Made by a program: the position numbers and the translations under genes | The notes under the pieces: generated by a model | Told to the model about the DNA's origin: nothing | What the model saw: only the letters and a program-made list of their open reading frames with translations | The model's database searches: none | Source of the DNA: Paramacrobiotus metropolitanus | Lineage: Eukaryota > Tardigrada > Eutardigrada > Parachela > Macrobiotidae | DNA length: 64,000 bases | Assembly (NCBI RefSeq): GCF_019649055.1 | Contig: NW_026570417.1 | Coordinates: 62,001 to 126,000 of the forward strand | Direction of reading: 5' to 3' | Shown: positions 20,750 to 31,221 of the stretch, piece after piece | How the letters are laid out: each line of letters opens with the position of its first letter | Position numbering within the stretch: the first letter of the stretch is position 1

Positions 20750-21800
20750 AGTACGGTTTTAACCTGGCAACGTTCACCACTGTAGGTTTGCCTGGGTCGT
20801 TTGCCCTTTCGTAGGAGATTTGGTAGTCGACTTCCCCGATCTTTGTAAAATTTCATATGGTCCATGATAAAACTGGTTAATTTTTTGCTGGGTCCTGTGC
20901 GTCCAGGAGAAAATAATACCTTTTGACCAACTTCGTAAGTGACGGGCTTTCGAGTTTTATTGTAGTAATACATTCGGTTTAACCTTTCGGTATCCATGTT
21001 CTCAGTGGCTATTGCATAAATTTCTTGCATATGATCATACAAGTCGTCCGTGTCCTGAGTGTCGGTCTTGGATGGCAAGTTTGTGTCTAGCGGAAAGAGG
21101 CATTCGATTCCGTGTGCCAAGTAAAAGGGACTGTATCCAGTTACTCTGGACACAGAGGCATTATATGAAAAGACCACGAAAGGTAAGTGTGTGCTCCAAT
21201 CTTTTGGTTGTCTGAACAAAGTTTGGCCAAGGACTGGGCCATAGTTTTGTTAAATCTTTCGACTTTGCCGGCAAACTGAGGATGCCAGCCGGCCGATTTC
21301 AAATGCTTAATATCCATTAATTTGAACATGGCGGTGATAAGGGTGTTGACGAATTCGGTGCCTCGGTCCGTACGTATGTATTTTGGAAAACCATATCGAA
21401 GGAAGACATCTTGTAGTAAAAACTCGGCGACTGCTTCAGCCGTGTGTCGTCGCGTTGCGCGGGACACAGCGAAACCCGAAAAATCATCCACGGCATTTAT
21501 TATATAACGCTTTTTCTCTTTATCTTGAACGAGTGGACCGACGCAGTCGACACTCCATGTAATGAAGGGTCGAGGAGGGAATGGGATGTTCTGAAGCTCT
21601 CGATACGTTTGTTGCGAGGTTCGTTTTTAGTTGGCAATTAACACATGACGCTACGTACTTCCGTACGTACTTGGCCATGTGTGGCCAATAAAATCGGCGC
21701 CGAATAATATCGTAAGTTTTGGCGAATCCTAGATGTGACATTGCGGATTCATGTACTGATCCACAAATGTCATCGACAAGGGATTGCGGAATAACAAGTA
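20750..21800 (-). mobile_element. Integrase region of the Ty3/Gypsy fossil
   Basis: The HHCC zinc finger (HESAMSHLGF...CVNC) is followed by the catalytic core with DDFSGFAV, IRTDRGTEF and the final Glu in FAGKVERFNKTM. A C-terminal part (YEVGQKVLFS) resembles the GPY/F module. Confidence 0.85.
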
Positions 21801-21949
21801 AGTCTTTCCGTGTACCATCCAGATCTGTCTGGTAGTACAAAATACCGTGATCCAGGTAATAATTTGGAATTATTCTGTTCAGTCTATCCGAGTGTTTTGT
21901 AGTATTTCCTTCCAAATAGTCGATTAACTGTGAGGCGAACTTATCTGCT

Positions 21950-23250
21950 ACCTGCTCGGTGCGTATATCGATGCGCTCAATCGGTGGTGTATTTTTGATG
22001 CCGTAAATCGGAAAAGTTACGGGTTCCTGGAAAGGCGGGGGAGCTGGGAATACCGGCGCTCTGGAAAGAGCGTCGGCATCCATATTGTTGCGTCCCGGCC
22101 TGTGGAAGATCTGAATAGTAAACTCTTGCAGGCGTAGCGCCCACCTAGCAAGTTTCGCATTTTCTGTTTTAAGTTGTTGCAACCATTGCATACTGAAGTG
22201 ATCGGTATAGCAATGTATTTTGCGGCCTAATATAAAGTTGCGATATTTTTCGACCGCATAGAGTATTGCCAGGCATTCCTTTTCCGTAGCCGATAGTTTT
22301 TTCTCCGAAGAAGAAAGTTTTCTGGACGCATATGCGACGGGATGTACTCCGTCGTCATGTTTTTGCGCTAGTACTGCTCCGATCGCGATGTCTGACGCAT
22401 CAACATGGAGTAGTACTGGGAAGGATTCGGAAAAATACGCCAGAACAGGCGCTTGAGTCATTAGCTTCTTTAGTTGATCGAAAGCTTCTTGGTGGGTAGT
22501 CATCCACGGTAGTTTTTCGTTTTTCTTATCCGAAAACTGCGCGCTTAATTCGTGTAGACAGGCTGCCAGCTCGGCGAATTTTGGAATAAATATTCGATAG
22601 AAGCTTGCTAAACCAATAAACCGAACTAAGTCTTTATACGTTTCAGGAACAGGGAACTCTCGGACAGCTAGAATTTTTTCAGGATCGGGAGCGATACCCG
22701 ATTCCGAAACGATAAAACCTAGAATTTTGCATGTTGTATTTCCAAATTTGCATTTCTTTCCGTTGATGGTGATATTAGCGGTACGCAGGATACTAAGAAG
22801 TTCTTCTAGATTCTCAAGGTGGGATTCCCATGTCTCTCCTTTGATTGTAATGTCGTCTATGTACACTTGGACCTTGTTTTCTCGAATCATATGTGTGAGT
22901 AAATTTTGCATTGTTCTTTGGAATGCGCTCGGCGCGAAGTGCACGCCAAAGGGCAGGCGACAATATTGGTATGAACCACAATGGGTGATAATAGCTAGCT
23001 TTTCTCTATCTTTTTGGTGTACAGGGAGTTGGTGAAATCCCTGTGCCAGGTCAATCGCAGAAAAATACTGACCTTTCATTGATTGTAAAACTTCTTCAAT
23101 TGATGGAATAGGATACCTATCCTGTTTAAACCGCGTGTTTGCTTTTCGGAAATCGGCTACAAGCCGATAGTTGCAGGGCCCTGGTTTCTTTACCAGCATG
23201 ACTGGTGAAGCCCAGGGACTTCTGCACGGTTCGATAATTTTTTCATCTAA
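21950..23250 (-). mobile_element. Reverse transcriptase and RNase H region of the fossil
   Basis: RT motifs include FRKANTRFKQDRYPIPSIEE, YCRLPFGVHFAPSAFQRTM and VQVYIDDI. RNase H follows (LLHVDASDIAIGAVLAQ, ATEKECLAILYAVEKYRNFI, YTDHFSMQWL). The order and spacing are those of Ty3/Gypsy pol. Confidence 0.9.
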
Positions 23251-23699
23251 TAATTTTTGTATAATTCCCTCAATGATCACTTTTTCTTTTTGGGCAACCC
23301 GCCGAGCGGGTTGCCAGTGGTACCGCCCCTGGTTCTAACTCGATTTCGATGGGAGGAACATCTGCTTCTCCTATCGGGTATTTTTCCGACGGCCAGAGAT
23401 CGGAAAACGAGTCAGAAGTCTGGTTAACTGTGTTTTTTGTTCTTCGTTTAGTGATTTTCCCATTTTAATGCGTTCTGGAGCAAAGCTGTCTTGAAATGTT
23501 TTATCTTCTTCTTCTAACTCCTGGTAGTTACCAACGGTATATGGAAGTAACAATGTCTCAGATTCTGGTGTAAGTTCTCGATGATAGCTGAAGTGTTTAG
23601 CGAATTCTACTTTATCCGTTGCTGCGAAGCGGCAGGTTTCTACTTCGCACACAAGCAGTTCGTTCATTTTAACCTTTTCGAAAAAACTGTACATTCCTC

Positions 23700-24800
23700 G
23701 AGGTGATAATACCATTGAGAAAAATTGTACGCTTTATGTCCGCAAACGCATTTGTACTGAACCTCGTTTTGTGCTTTGAAAGTGTTGCTGCAATAGTAAT
23801 TGTGTGTCCTGGCTTGATACTGAGATTTGGAAACATGTCCACAAGTACAAACTGTGTGTCCTTGGTTGTCGCAGTTTGGTTGGGTAGTGTCTTGTTTAGT
23901 CAGTTCTTCGATAACGAATGTGTTATTGGCCGAACGGTTCAACTGGGAAATTGGGTTTAAATCAGGATGATTTAGCTTATTAAGGTCATTCCATCCTAAA
24001 ATGATATCTGCCCCGAAGGGCACGACATCAAAGACGGATAGTGTAAGCAGGTAAGGAGGGAGGGTGAGTACGTACAGATCGATGTAACTAGCCGATGTTT
24101 GTGTATGACCCGTAAAGCTCTGAATGTTATGTTCGGGACCTGTGTACAGCAGCTCTTGAATGCCTAATTCGTAAACTTTAGCTGATGTAATAATTGAAAG
24201 AGAAGATCCCGTGTCGACAAACGTTCGCAAGCTGCCTACACTCGTTTCAAGGTTTACGACAGGTGGAATATGGGTGTCAGAATCCTCATGAATGGTCAAG
24301 ATTCTCTCAGTAAATGATGATACTGTAAGGTTGTCGACTTCAGTGTCTGAAAGGGGAATCTCTACGAATTCTGAGTGAGCGTCCTCATTGTCTTCTTTAT
24401 GTGCTCTAAACTGTTCGTCAATCGTTAGTTCCGTTTCTGAGTCCGAACCTGAGTCAATAATATCGAAATCTGGGAACGGGTCGGGTGGAGCCGAGGGCAG
24501 AATAATGTCTGGGGTTTGGAACATGTTTCGTAAATCTTTCCAGCCGATGAGGACGTCGGCTGGAAAGTGCGGAAAATCAAAGACTGCCAGTTTTAATTCA
24601 TACCCAAAAGCCATGTATGATTCTAAAGCAAAGGATCCTAGTGAAGTGTGAAGTGTTCCAGTGAAATCCTGGATTTGTTGTTGGTCATCAGGCTCAATGA
24701 GCTCTAACAGGCCCCATTCTTGAATTTTCTTAAGACTAATCATTGAAAGATTTGACCCTGTATCGATAATGGTAGTGGCGGTGCCATGATTGGTGTAAGA
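23700..24800 (-). mobile_element. Protease region of the fossil, with two DTGS domains
   Basis: Two retropepsin-like units lie in tandem: IIDTGSNLSMISLKKIQEWG with a later DVLIGWKDL, and FVDTGSSLSIITSAKVYELG with a later DIILGWNDL. An acidic linker joins them. Cys/His pairs resembling zinc fingers follow (CTCGHVSKSQYQARTHNYYC, CVCGHKAYNF). One such domain is usual in this family. Confidence 0.75.
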
Positions 24801-24899
24801 GGTAAAAGGCTGTTGTGTGTGTGATTCGGCCGATGGCACCTGTTGAATGACGAATACACGATCCTGACGTCTAGCTGCTGGCCCTGAATTATTCTGTGC

Positions 24900-26150
24900 C
24901 CGATTAGGGCAAAGGTTTGTGGATGTTCACCACCACATTTCCAGCACTGTAACTTGTTGGTAGCTACAGGCTGGTTTTGCGTGGGATATTCAATTGCCTG
25001 AACTTGGGAGGACCTTGCACACCTGGTGATTGCTCATTGTTGTAATTGTTATTTCGAAAATTATTATTACGCTGCTGAAAATTATTTCGATTGTAAAAAC
25101 CTCGACCGCGTGAATCATTTGGATGTTGTCGGTTGTTATAACCGTTATTGTAATTAGTGCGATTTCGTGACCCGTTGTAGTTCGAATCGTTTCGCTGATA
25201 ATTTTGTCGAAAATTCCTATTATTGCGGTTATAGCTGTTGTTAAACTCGCGATTATAATTATTATTGCGAATGCGGTTACCATAATCTCTATTGAACATT
25301 CGTCTTGAGTTAAAACTGTTGTTTCGAGGGTAATTATTTGACCTGTCGTACTGTTGTCCGGATCGACGGTTGTGTTCCTCTGCTATAGTGATGGGAAAAG
25401 GAGAAAGATTGGGAATTTTCAGGAATTTTTTAGCTCGAATGATATCGCGCAAGTCCACCTCTTCATCTGAATCGTTTTTTGCTCCTTCTAAGTCGGTTCT
25501 GAAGATTGGGTTAAGTGTTAAACCTTTTAAGGAATCCGTTGTCTTTTGAACCTTATCCTCCATTTCAATAGCTTTAGCAGCTTTTACTAAAAATTCCTGC
25601 GGGGTCGCTGGTGTTAGACACGTTACGTCTCTGAGCAACGTGCCCGAGAGTCCATTTGTTAAAGCATCAGCCTTTTCTTCCTCACTGAACTGTTTACCTA
25701 ATGAATGAAGTATGTCGAAGGTTTGAATCATGTCCATATAGTAGGACTGAAGGGACTCGTGTGCTGTTTTCTTGCGCTTATTCAAATATCGCATCATGTA
25801 TGCAGTGTATCCAGGGGGGCGGAAAGTATCTAACAGTTCTTGTTTAGTTCATCCCATGTCTGTGCTGGTGCACCTACATGGGGTGTGGGGCGTCTTGAGT
25901 ACCAAGCAAGGGCTGATCCTTGCAGATAAAGTGATATTCTATTGACCCGTTCCTGGTCCCGCCATCCCTGTGCTGCAGTAATAACTTCATATCGTTTAAT
26001 GAATAGACCAATGTCATCTTTCCCGTTATGTGCAAATCTGGGTGGTTCTACCGGGTCCGGACGCGTAGGCGTCCGGGCCATTGCGTTGGCGATTGCATCG
26101 CCGAGTACGTCTACGTCGACCATACCGGCTTCCCAAGCTTCTAATTGTTG
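24900..26150 (-). mobile_element. gag region of the Ty3/Gypsy fossil
   Basis: Capsid-like helical sequence (ALAWYSRRP, YSYYMDMIQTF-type, LLRDVTCLTPATPQEFLVKA) is followed by an Asn/Arg/Tyr-rich basic tract (NNYNREFNNSYNRNNR) suited to RNA binding. A CWKCGGEH knuckle-like motif follows near 24930. Confidence 0.75.
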
Positions 26151-26758
26151 CACCTTTTTATGGGGAAAATTTCTCTGTTATAGTTAAATGGACTGATAGT
26201 TCAGTGAAGGAGTTTTTGAATTATTGTAGAATTAAAAGGAATACGGGATAGTTGAGGGGATTGCAGGATTGCGTATATAAGAAATACAATAATAATGACC
26301 GCTAAGAGAACGGTCAAAATTTTAACACACATCGTAATGATGTGGCGGACTCCAGTCTATCTGGTTTCGGCCTACCTGTATGGCATGATGGAAGTATGTA
26401 ATAAGGAAGGTGACTACCAAAGATCAAGTCCAAGGGTCACGCCTGGTGGTCCAAAAGGAATTGTGATGATTGGGACGGTGTTAATCCGAAGGTTGAAGCG
26501 GTATAAGTTAAAGAACTTATTTGAAGAAAACGAAAGAAGAGTGGAGTGATCTGGCTGCTGTGAAACCTGAGCCTTATATACCACTCGATTGTGGTAAATT
26601 TGGTAGCCTTAAGGTATATTGCCTAATCAATCGTTGGACAACGCATTGCGTAACGCGTAATACGAGCGTGAAGTGCCAAATTGTCAAAAGAACGACTGCA
26701 AGTATCCAACGAGCGGGATGTTGTGTAACGCGTATGACCAAGGAACGCGCTGTTATGC

Positions 26759-27168
26759 AACGCGTATTACAAAATGAACGAGCTTAAGCTGCCAAGGAAC
26801 GCGCTGTTGTGTAACGCGTATGACAAAGGGAATGAGCTTAAGCTGCCAACGAACGCGCTGTTGTGTAACGCGTATGACAAAGGGAATGAGCTTAAGCTGC
26901 CAACGAACGCGCTGTTATGTAACGCGTATGACAAAGGGAATGAGCTTAAGCTGCCAACGAACGCGCTGTTGTGTAACGCGTATGACAAAGGGAATGAACT
27001 TAAGCTGCCAACGAACGCGCTGTTATGTAACGCGTATGACAAAGGGAATGAGCTTAAGCTGCCAACGAACGCGCTGTTATGTAACGCGTATGACAAAAGA
27101 ATGAGCTTAAGCTGCCAAGGAACGCGCTGTTGTGTAACGCGTATGACAAGGGAATGAGCTTAAGCTGC
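26759..27168. repeat. Seven to eight tandem 54-bp units
   Basis: The word AACGCGTATGACAAAGGGAA recurs every 54 bp (26813, 26867, 26921 and on), with looser copies back to about 26640. Each unit contains the palindromes ACGCGT and CTTAAG. Because 54 is a multiple of three, open frames run through on both strands (18-residue unit NELKLPTNALLCNAYDKG on plus, with a parallel one on minus). These are by-products of the repeat. It lies in the leader of the Ty3/Gypsy fossil, between terminal repeat and gag. Confidence 0.9.
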
Positions 27169-27445
27169 CAACGTGTTAATAGATCGTACCATGGTTGTGT
27201 AATGAAAGTGACCTTTGTGATGTCATTTGTAATGTACCTTTTTATTACGTGAATGACCAAGCGTGTTATTCTATAATATCAATTGACTAAATATCTCATC
27301 GGTGTTTTAGTGTTTTAAAACTTGCTAATGATAATAGCGGACCTGCCGCTATGCTGCAGCGTATCATTTAGCAATATTGTAAAATAAAACCGTGGTATGG
27401 AAAATATTTTATGTTGTTAAGAGAGAAAAAAAATTTTTGGATTAA

Positions 27446-27560
27446 TGACGTCATAAAATTTGGAAAGGTCAATAAAGGTCACTAAAGGTCACACAGAGTG
27501 ACGTCATTAAAGGTCATCAAAAGGTCACTAAAAGGTCATCAAAAGGTCACTAAAGGTCAC
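27446..27560 (+). promoter_or_regulatory. Array of eight AAGGTCA half-sites with two TGACGTCA sites
   Basis: AAAGGTCA occurs eight times in one orientation between 27464 and 27560, mostly 10 or 11 bp apart (one helical turn). Two perfect TGACGTCA palindromes (CRE-like) lie at 27446-27453 and 27499-27506. AAGGTCA is the extended half-site used by monomeric nuclear receptors such as FTZ-F1 and ERR. It may be an enhancer of the retroelement leader or just a short tandem repeat that happens to match. Confidence 0.55.
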
Positions 27561-28302
27561 GAGGGGGTCCGTATATTATCCCCTAGGTGAAAATTTACGG
27601 CCGGGCATTTTTCCCGAGTGTATACTGTACGGAATATATATTGTGTCTACGAGACTATATACAGTCTCGTAGATTCACCGTAGAAAATGTATAGTAGTGC
27701 AAATTCGAAAAATTATTATGGCACGGTTTACATAATTATTGTTAAAATTTGTTTATTTTCTTGCAAAATTATAGTTTTGCACTTGCCCCATGTCCGTGGT
27801 GTTAGGTGCCGTAGAATTTGTTGATCTGACCGGAAAAGGTGGGCAGCAAATGTGGGCCGAAAGGATGCCGTCCGTACTGTTATGTGCTGGGGAATATGTA
27901 GATTCCAGCAGGAAAAGGCTGGCAGAAATGCAGGCGGCAGAAAACTGTCCACGGGAAACGCGCAACAGCAGAGTAGGCTGGTAAAGGCGGGCGGAAAATA
28001 CGGGCAGTTGAATGCTGACAGTGGCAGATGTGCGATAGTGTGCCGTCCGTGGGAAATGTGCAGTATTATGCCGTCCGTGGAGAATAGGCGTCTGAGGAGT
28101 GTAGGGGGAATATGGCAGGTGCCGCTATTGGGAAGTGCGTGGCTGGAGAGTGAACGGTCAACGGCGGTTAAAATCCATAGGCAGCCGTGTGAGAAAATTG
28201 CATTCGTTCCGTGCTTGGAATTTCCGTGCAGTGAATGTGTGGTATATAAAAAAAAACTCTGCCGTGTAAAAGATCGTTACAAAACCACGATCTCGCTACC
28301 AA
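27561..28302. other. Leader region of the fossil, no gene
   Basis: GC-richer sequence with recurring GCCGTCCGT words (27869, 28042, 28070) and a hairpin with 11-bp arms (27646-27656 and 27663-27673, TCTACGAGACT). The open frame at 27852-28307 has no recognisable domain. Confidence 0.45.
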
Positions 28303-28510
28303 TGTAGGACAACGGCCTACTATACAGCATAATCGCACAAAGCCGGCACCATAACTGTATTTAATTATACTCTCTCTCACTCTCTACATGAACATTGCAC
28401 GAACAAGATTTATAAAGACGCCGCTCGGTGCGCGTTGCATGCGCCCGAGGCGGAATACATGCCAGCGTTGTGTAACGCTGGCATGTTATACACTCCACAC
28501 CGCCAACACA
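28303..28510 (-). repeat. Candidate LTR at the 5' side of the Ty3/Gypsy fossil
   Basis: On the minus strand it begins TGTGTTGGCGG and ends GTCCTACA. Inside are a stem (ATGCCAGCGTT/AACGCTGGCAT) and a TATAAA box near 28409. Directly after it, TGGTAGCGAGATCGTGG has the form of a tRNA primer-binding site beginning TGG. I recognised no second copy elsewhere in the window. Confidence 0.6.
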
Positions 28511-28869
28511 CCACATAATGTGTGGTTTACCACAATGGATTTGGTGAAGAATTAAAAAAATAATGCAAAAAATTATTAAGTATCGAAATCAGGAATTAAA
28601 TTCTGTAGGAATTCAATAAGCAGTTTACAAATTAACTTGTACACAGAAATGAAATCAAACACAAATACACATCTGAATTCAATCAAGAAATAAGTTCAAC
28701 ATAAACTGAATTCAAGAATTAATTTCAATAGAGACGAAACCAAGAATTAAATGGAACTTATAAAGAAATTAAATTAAAACAACTGTAACTTCAAAAATTC
28801 ACCATAAGCTGAAAAATAAAACCAGATTAAAGATGAACTAATCAATTATTATCGGCTGATTGAGCGTAC
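28511..28869. other. Intronic remnant, no gene
   Basis: A short AT-rich stretch between the retroelement end and the CHD-like exon. Only a run of GAATTAAATT/AAGAATTAA-type imperfect repeats is seen. Confidence 0.5.
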
Positions 28870-29070
28870 CTCGAAGACGTCCTTGTCGGTGTTGACCTCG
28901 GCCTTCTGGGCCCACTTCTGCCAGAAATCCGGGTCGTTGATGTCGATGTCATCCCTCGTCCCGGTTGCGGCGAAGCTGGCCTTGGAGAAAGTGGAGCCCT
29001 TCTCGCCGGCCTCCAGCTGCACGGTCTGCGTGCGGTGCTGCAGGATCTGGTCGATGTCCTCCGTGCAGAA
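28870..29070 (-). pseudogene. CHD7-like exon just after the helicase core
   Basis: The exon encodes [19 protein letters not shown], then [34 protein letters not shown]. This is the conserved post-helicase segment of CHD6-9/kismet (vertebrate CHD7 has FCEEDIDQILLRRTH...KGSTFAKASFVASG...DPNFWQKWAKKAEL). The donor GAG|GTACGC lies at 28870. Upstream, the homology stops exactly where F-box-family sequence ([11 protein letters not shown]) begins, with no chromodomain or ATPase sequence in the window. The SANT/SLIDE region expected between this exon and the BRK exons is also not seen. Confidence 0.75.
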
Positions 29071-30660
29071 CTGGTACGCCCGCAGCCGGCCGTACTCGAG
29101 AGCCATCGAGCACCGGACCAGCTGGATGGCCTCACACGGCAGACCTCGGCATGCTGCCACGAAATCATCCAGGTGCCACGCGTACGCGGTGCCCCTCCGG
29201 TCTCGTTCACCGTCCCGGAATCATGCACATCGCAACGGTCAGCGTTACCGCTATGGTCCAGGCACATGAACAATTTCGTCACGCCGACGATATACAACTT
29301 CGCCAGGCGGATCCCGGGATGCTCCCGCGTCATAGAGCGAATCATGTCCGCGACGATTAAGAAATCCAAGAGGTGGATGCTGTGGGCGCGGTCATGGAGG
29401 ATTGGAGGATGATATGTTTGGTGGTGGAGCGCAAACAGGTGAAGATAGGCGAGGCTAGGATGTAGTGGAGGTGTCGGCTGGCCGTGCTCGTCTCGATGAC
29501 AATGTTGGCCGTCAAAGTTGGCAAGGCGAGGATAATGTTCCACGCCGGGCGGACGACGCGCAACTTAGTCTGCGTCAGCGTGTCCAGATGGGCGAACACC
29601 TGCTGCCATTCGTCCACCCCCAACGCCGGGGATCCATCCGTCGTCGCATGTTCAAAAGGAGGCGGCCGCACGCAGGATGTCCGGAATGCGTTGAACCAGC
29701 GCGTGGAGCAGCGGTTGAAGATGGTTCTGTAACAATCGAACAAGGACCTCAACAGTCGGTTGCTTTCTGGGTGCGCAGAACAAGCAGTTCCCGTTGAAAT
29801 GCTTTAAGCATCGTTTTAGTAAGTACTTCTCATCACTAAATATTGCATATCGAATTAAAATAAAACACTAACTGTCAACAGACCTGTGTCATGGCAGCCA
29901 GAGAAGGCCCAAAACCCTAGGCTAGCAGCCAGCTCCAACATATACTGCAGCACCCCATCCTGGGCATCGACGCCGACCACCTGGCCGCAGGAGGCATATC
30001 CCGCGCAAATCTGCAGCTCCATCATCATCGGCAGCAGCTGTGCTGCGGACGCCACACCACACTCGGCGGGCATCGGCAGGCTGCGCTTGACAAAGCGTCC
30101 GGGAGCAATGCGCTGCGGCAGCTGCGCCGTCGACCCCTTCGGCTGCTCCGTCGACAGTCGCCCCGCACGGGGCGGCGGAGGAGGTGCCGGGGAAGAATGC
30201 CCGTCCAAGTGGCGCCGCTGTCATCCCGCCCCAGGACGACGGCACATCGGATAACACCAGAAGGACGGATCCCAGGCGCGCGGTTTCCGCGCCGTCCGGG
30301 ATATTTATGGCGCCGCACTTCCCCCGCCACGGTCGTCCAGGGCACTGGGGTCGCTTCGTCAAGCAATACCACTCTGGATGCCATTACTCCTGCATCCCTT
30401 GGCAAAGAAGACGCTGTGGTGCGGGATGAGTTCGCAGCGACGGATCGGGGCACAGCAGATCGATGAAGGGCTCGTTGTCGGACTGTGGACACGTACACCA
30501 CGCGGTCCGTACAGCAGGACGTTATCGTCGCCCACAATATTGATGTCCGTTCCACAAACATGGTGAACGATGGATTTTGTGAGCAGTGTGATGAAGCACC
30601 GTGATGCAATGTAAGTAGTAAGTACGCGCTTGAATTGCAGGCCTCTGCAACCAACACTCA
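29071..30660 (-). pseudogene. F-box-like family pseudogene fused to CHD-like exon
   Basis: Minus-strand remnants in several frames include TDINIVGDDNVLLYGPRG near 30540, RVVLLDEATPVPWTTVAGE near 30400, an F-box-like block LGVDEWQQVFAHLDTLTQTK with VVRPAWNIILALPTL (29640-29540), then IHLLDFLIVADMIRSMTREH with LAKLYIVGVTKLFMCLDHSG (29380-29250), and [20 protein letters not shown] with EYGRLRAY (29160-29075). At least two or three frame changes are needed. The 3' end matches 6090-6255 closely. The F-box here is not split by an intron at the place seen in the 9041 gene. Confidence 0.65.
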
Positions 30661-30975
30661 GAACATGCCGCATGCGCATTGTCGAACACAGTTCCACCAA
30701 CAGCGATTATGCACAAGTAACAGCGAGGCACATTTCAAAGATTCTCCGGAACTGTTTTTGAGGACGCCCCAACAAAACTGATTTTAGATACCTAGTATTA
30801 GTTAGGAGAAAGCGGAAAATTTAAAAAGACTTCAAAGAGCGAAATTTACAGTTTGAGTTTAAGTACTAGTACGAGTACTCAGTACTTACTCATAAAGTGC
30901 GCAAGCCACTCAAGCCAGCTAGCAAAGTTCAGTAAAGAAATTCCAGTTACAGAAGTGAATCGCAGTAGTTCATGG

Positions 30976-31024
30976 TATTGGAACCGGAAGTGAGGCCTAA
31001 AAGTGAAGAATGGAATTCCCATCA
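30976..31024 (+). promoter_or_regulatory. ETS/GABP-type site upstream of TRMT10C
   Basis: TATTGGAACCGGAAGTGAGG contains ACCGGAAGTG at 30983-30992. GAATGGAATTCCCAT follows, and the same pair of words occurs at 4448-4494. GABP (NRF-2) sites commonly drive genes for mitochondrial proteins, which fits the gene that begins 240 bp downstream. Confidence 0.55.
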
Positions 31025-31221
31025 GCTTGGCGGACTGAGTCTTGGCTTGGATTTTTCTTCTTTATTTAATTTTTGAGTTTTAAATTTCGTGGTTTTCATC
31101 GTTTGCAACTTTACACTGGTTTCAGTGGTTTGTGGTGAATCTGGACGGAGCAGTTTCATGCAAATGTTGAGGAATGTCATCTGTTACGAAGTGATTTAGT
31201 GGTAACTTGGATTCCTGCTGA

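Larger units (their letters stand above)
17840..28510 (-). mobile_element. Env-bearing Ty3/Gypsy element, fossil
   Basis: The order on the minus strand is terminal repeat, a long leader, gag, protease, reverse transcriptase-RNase H, integrase, env. The RT carries the YIDDI box and the integrase an HHCC finger and a D,D,E core, which place it in Ty3/Gypsy (Metaviridae). The env-like protein puts it among the errantivirus-like members. It is broken, with roughly half a dozen breaks. Long readable domains suggest a fairly recent insertion, but with only one terminal repeat recognised its age cannot be set from LTR divergence. It sits between two CHD7-like exons, in the same orientation as that relic. 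Confidence 0.85.

Noticed and set aside
26774-27157. Long open frames on both strands over the 54-bp repeat
   Set aside because: The repeat length is a multiple of three, which opens frames automatically; there is no start context or homology.
26759-27168. CRISPR-like array reading of the 54-bp repeats
   Set aside because: The units are contiguous with no unique spacers, and the genome is eukaryotic.
27852-28307. 151-codon plus-strand frame in the retroelement leader
   Set aside because: Opposite to the element, no domain, and composed partly of GCCGTCCGT repeats.
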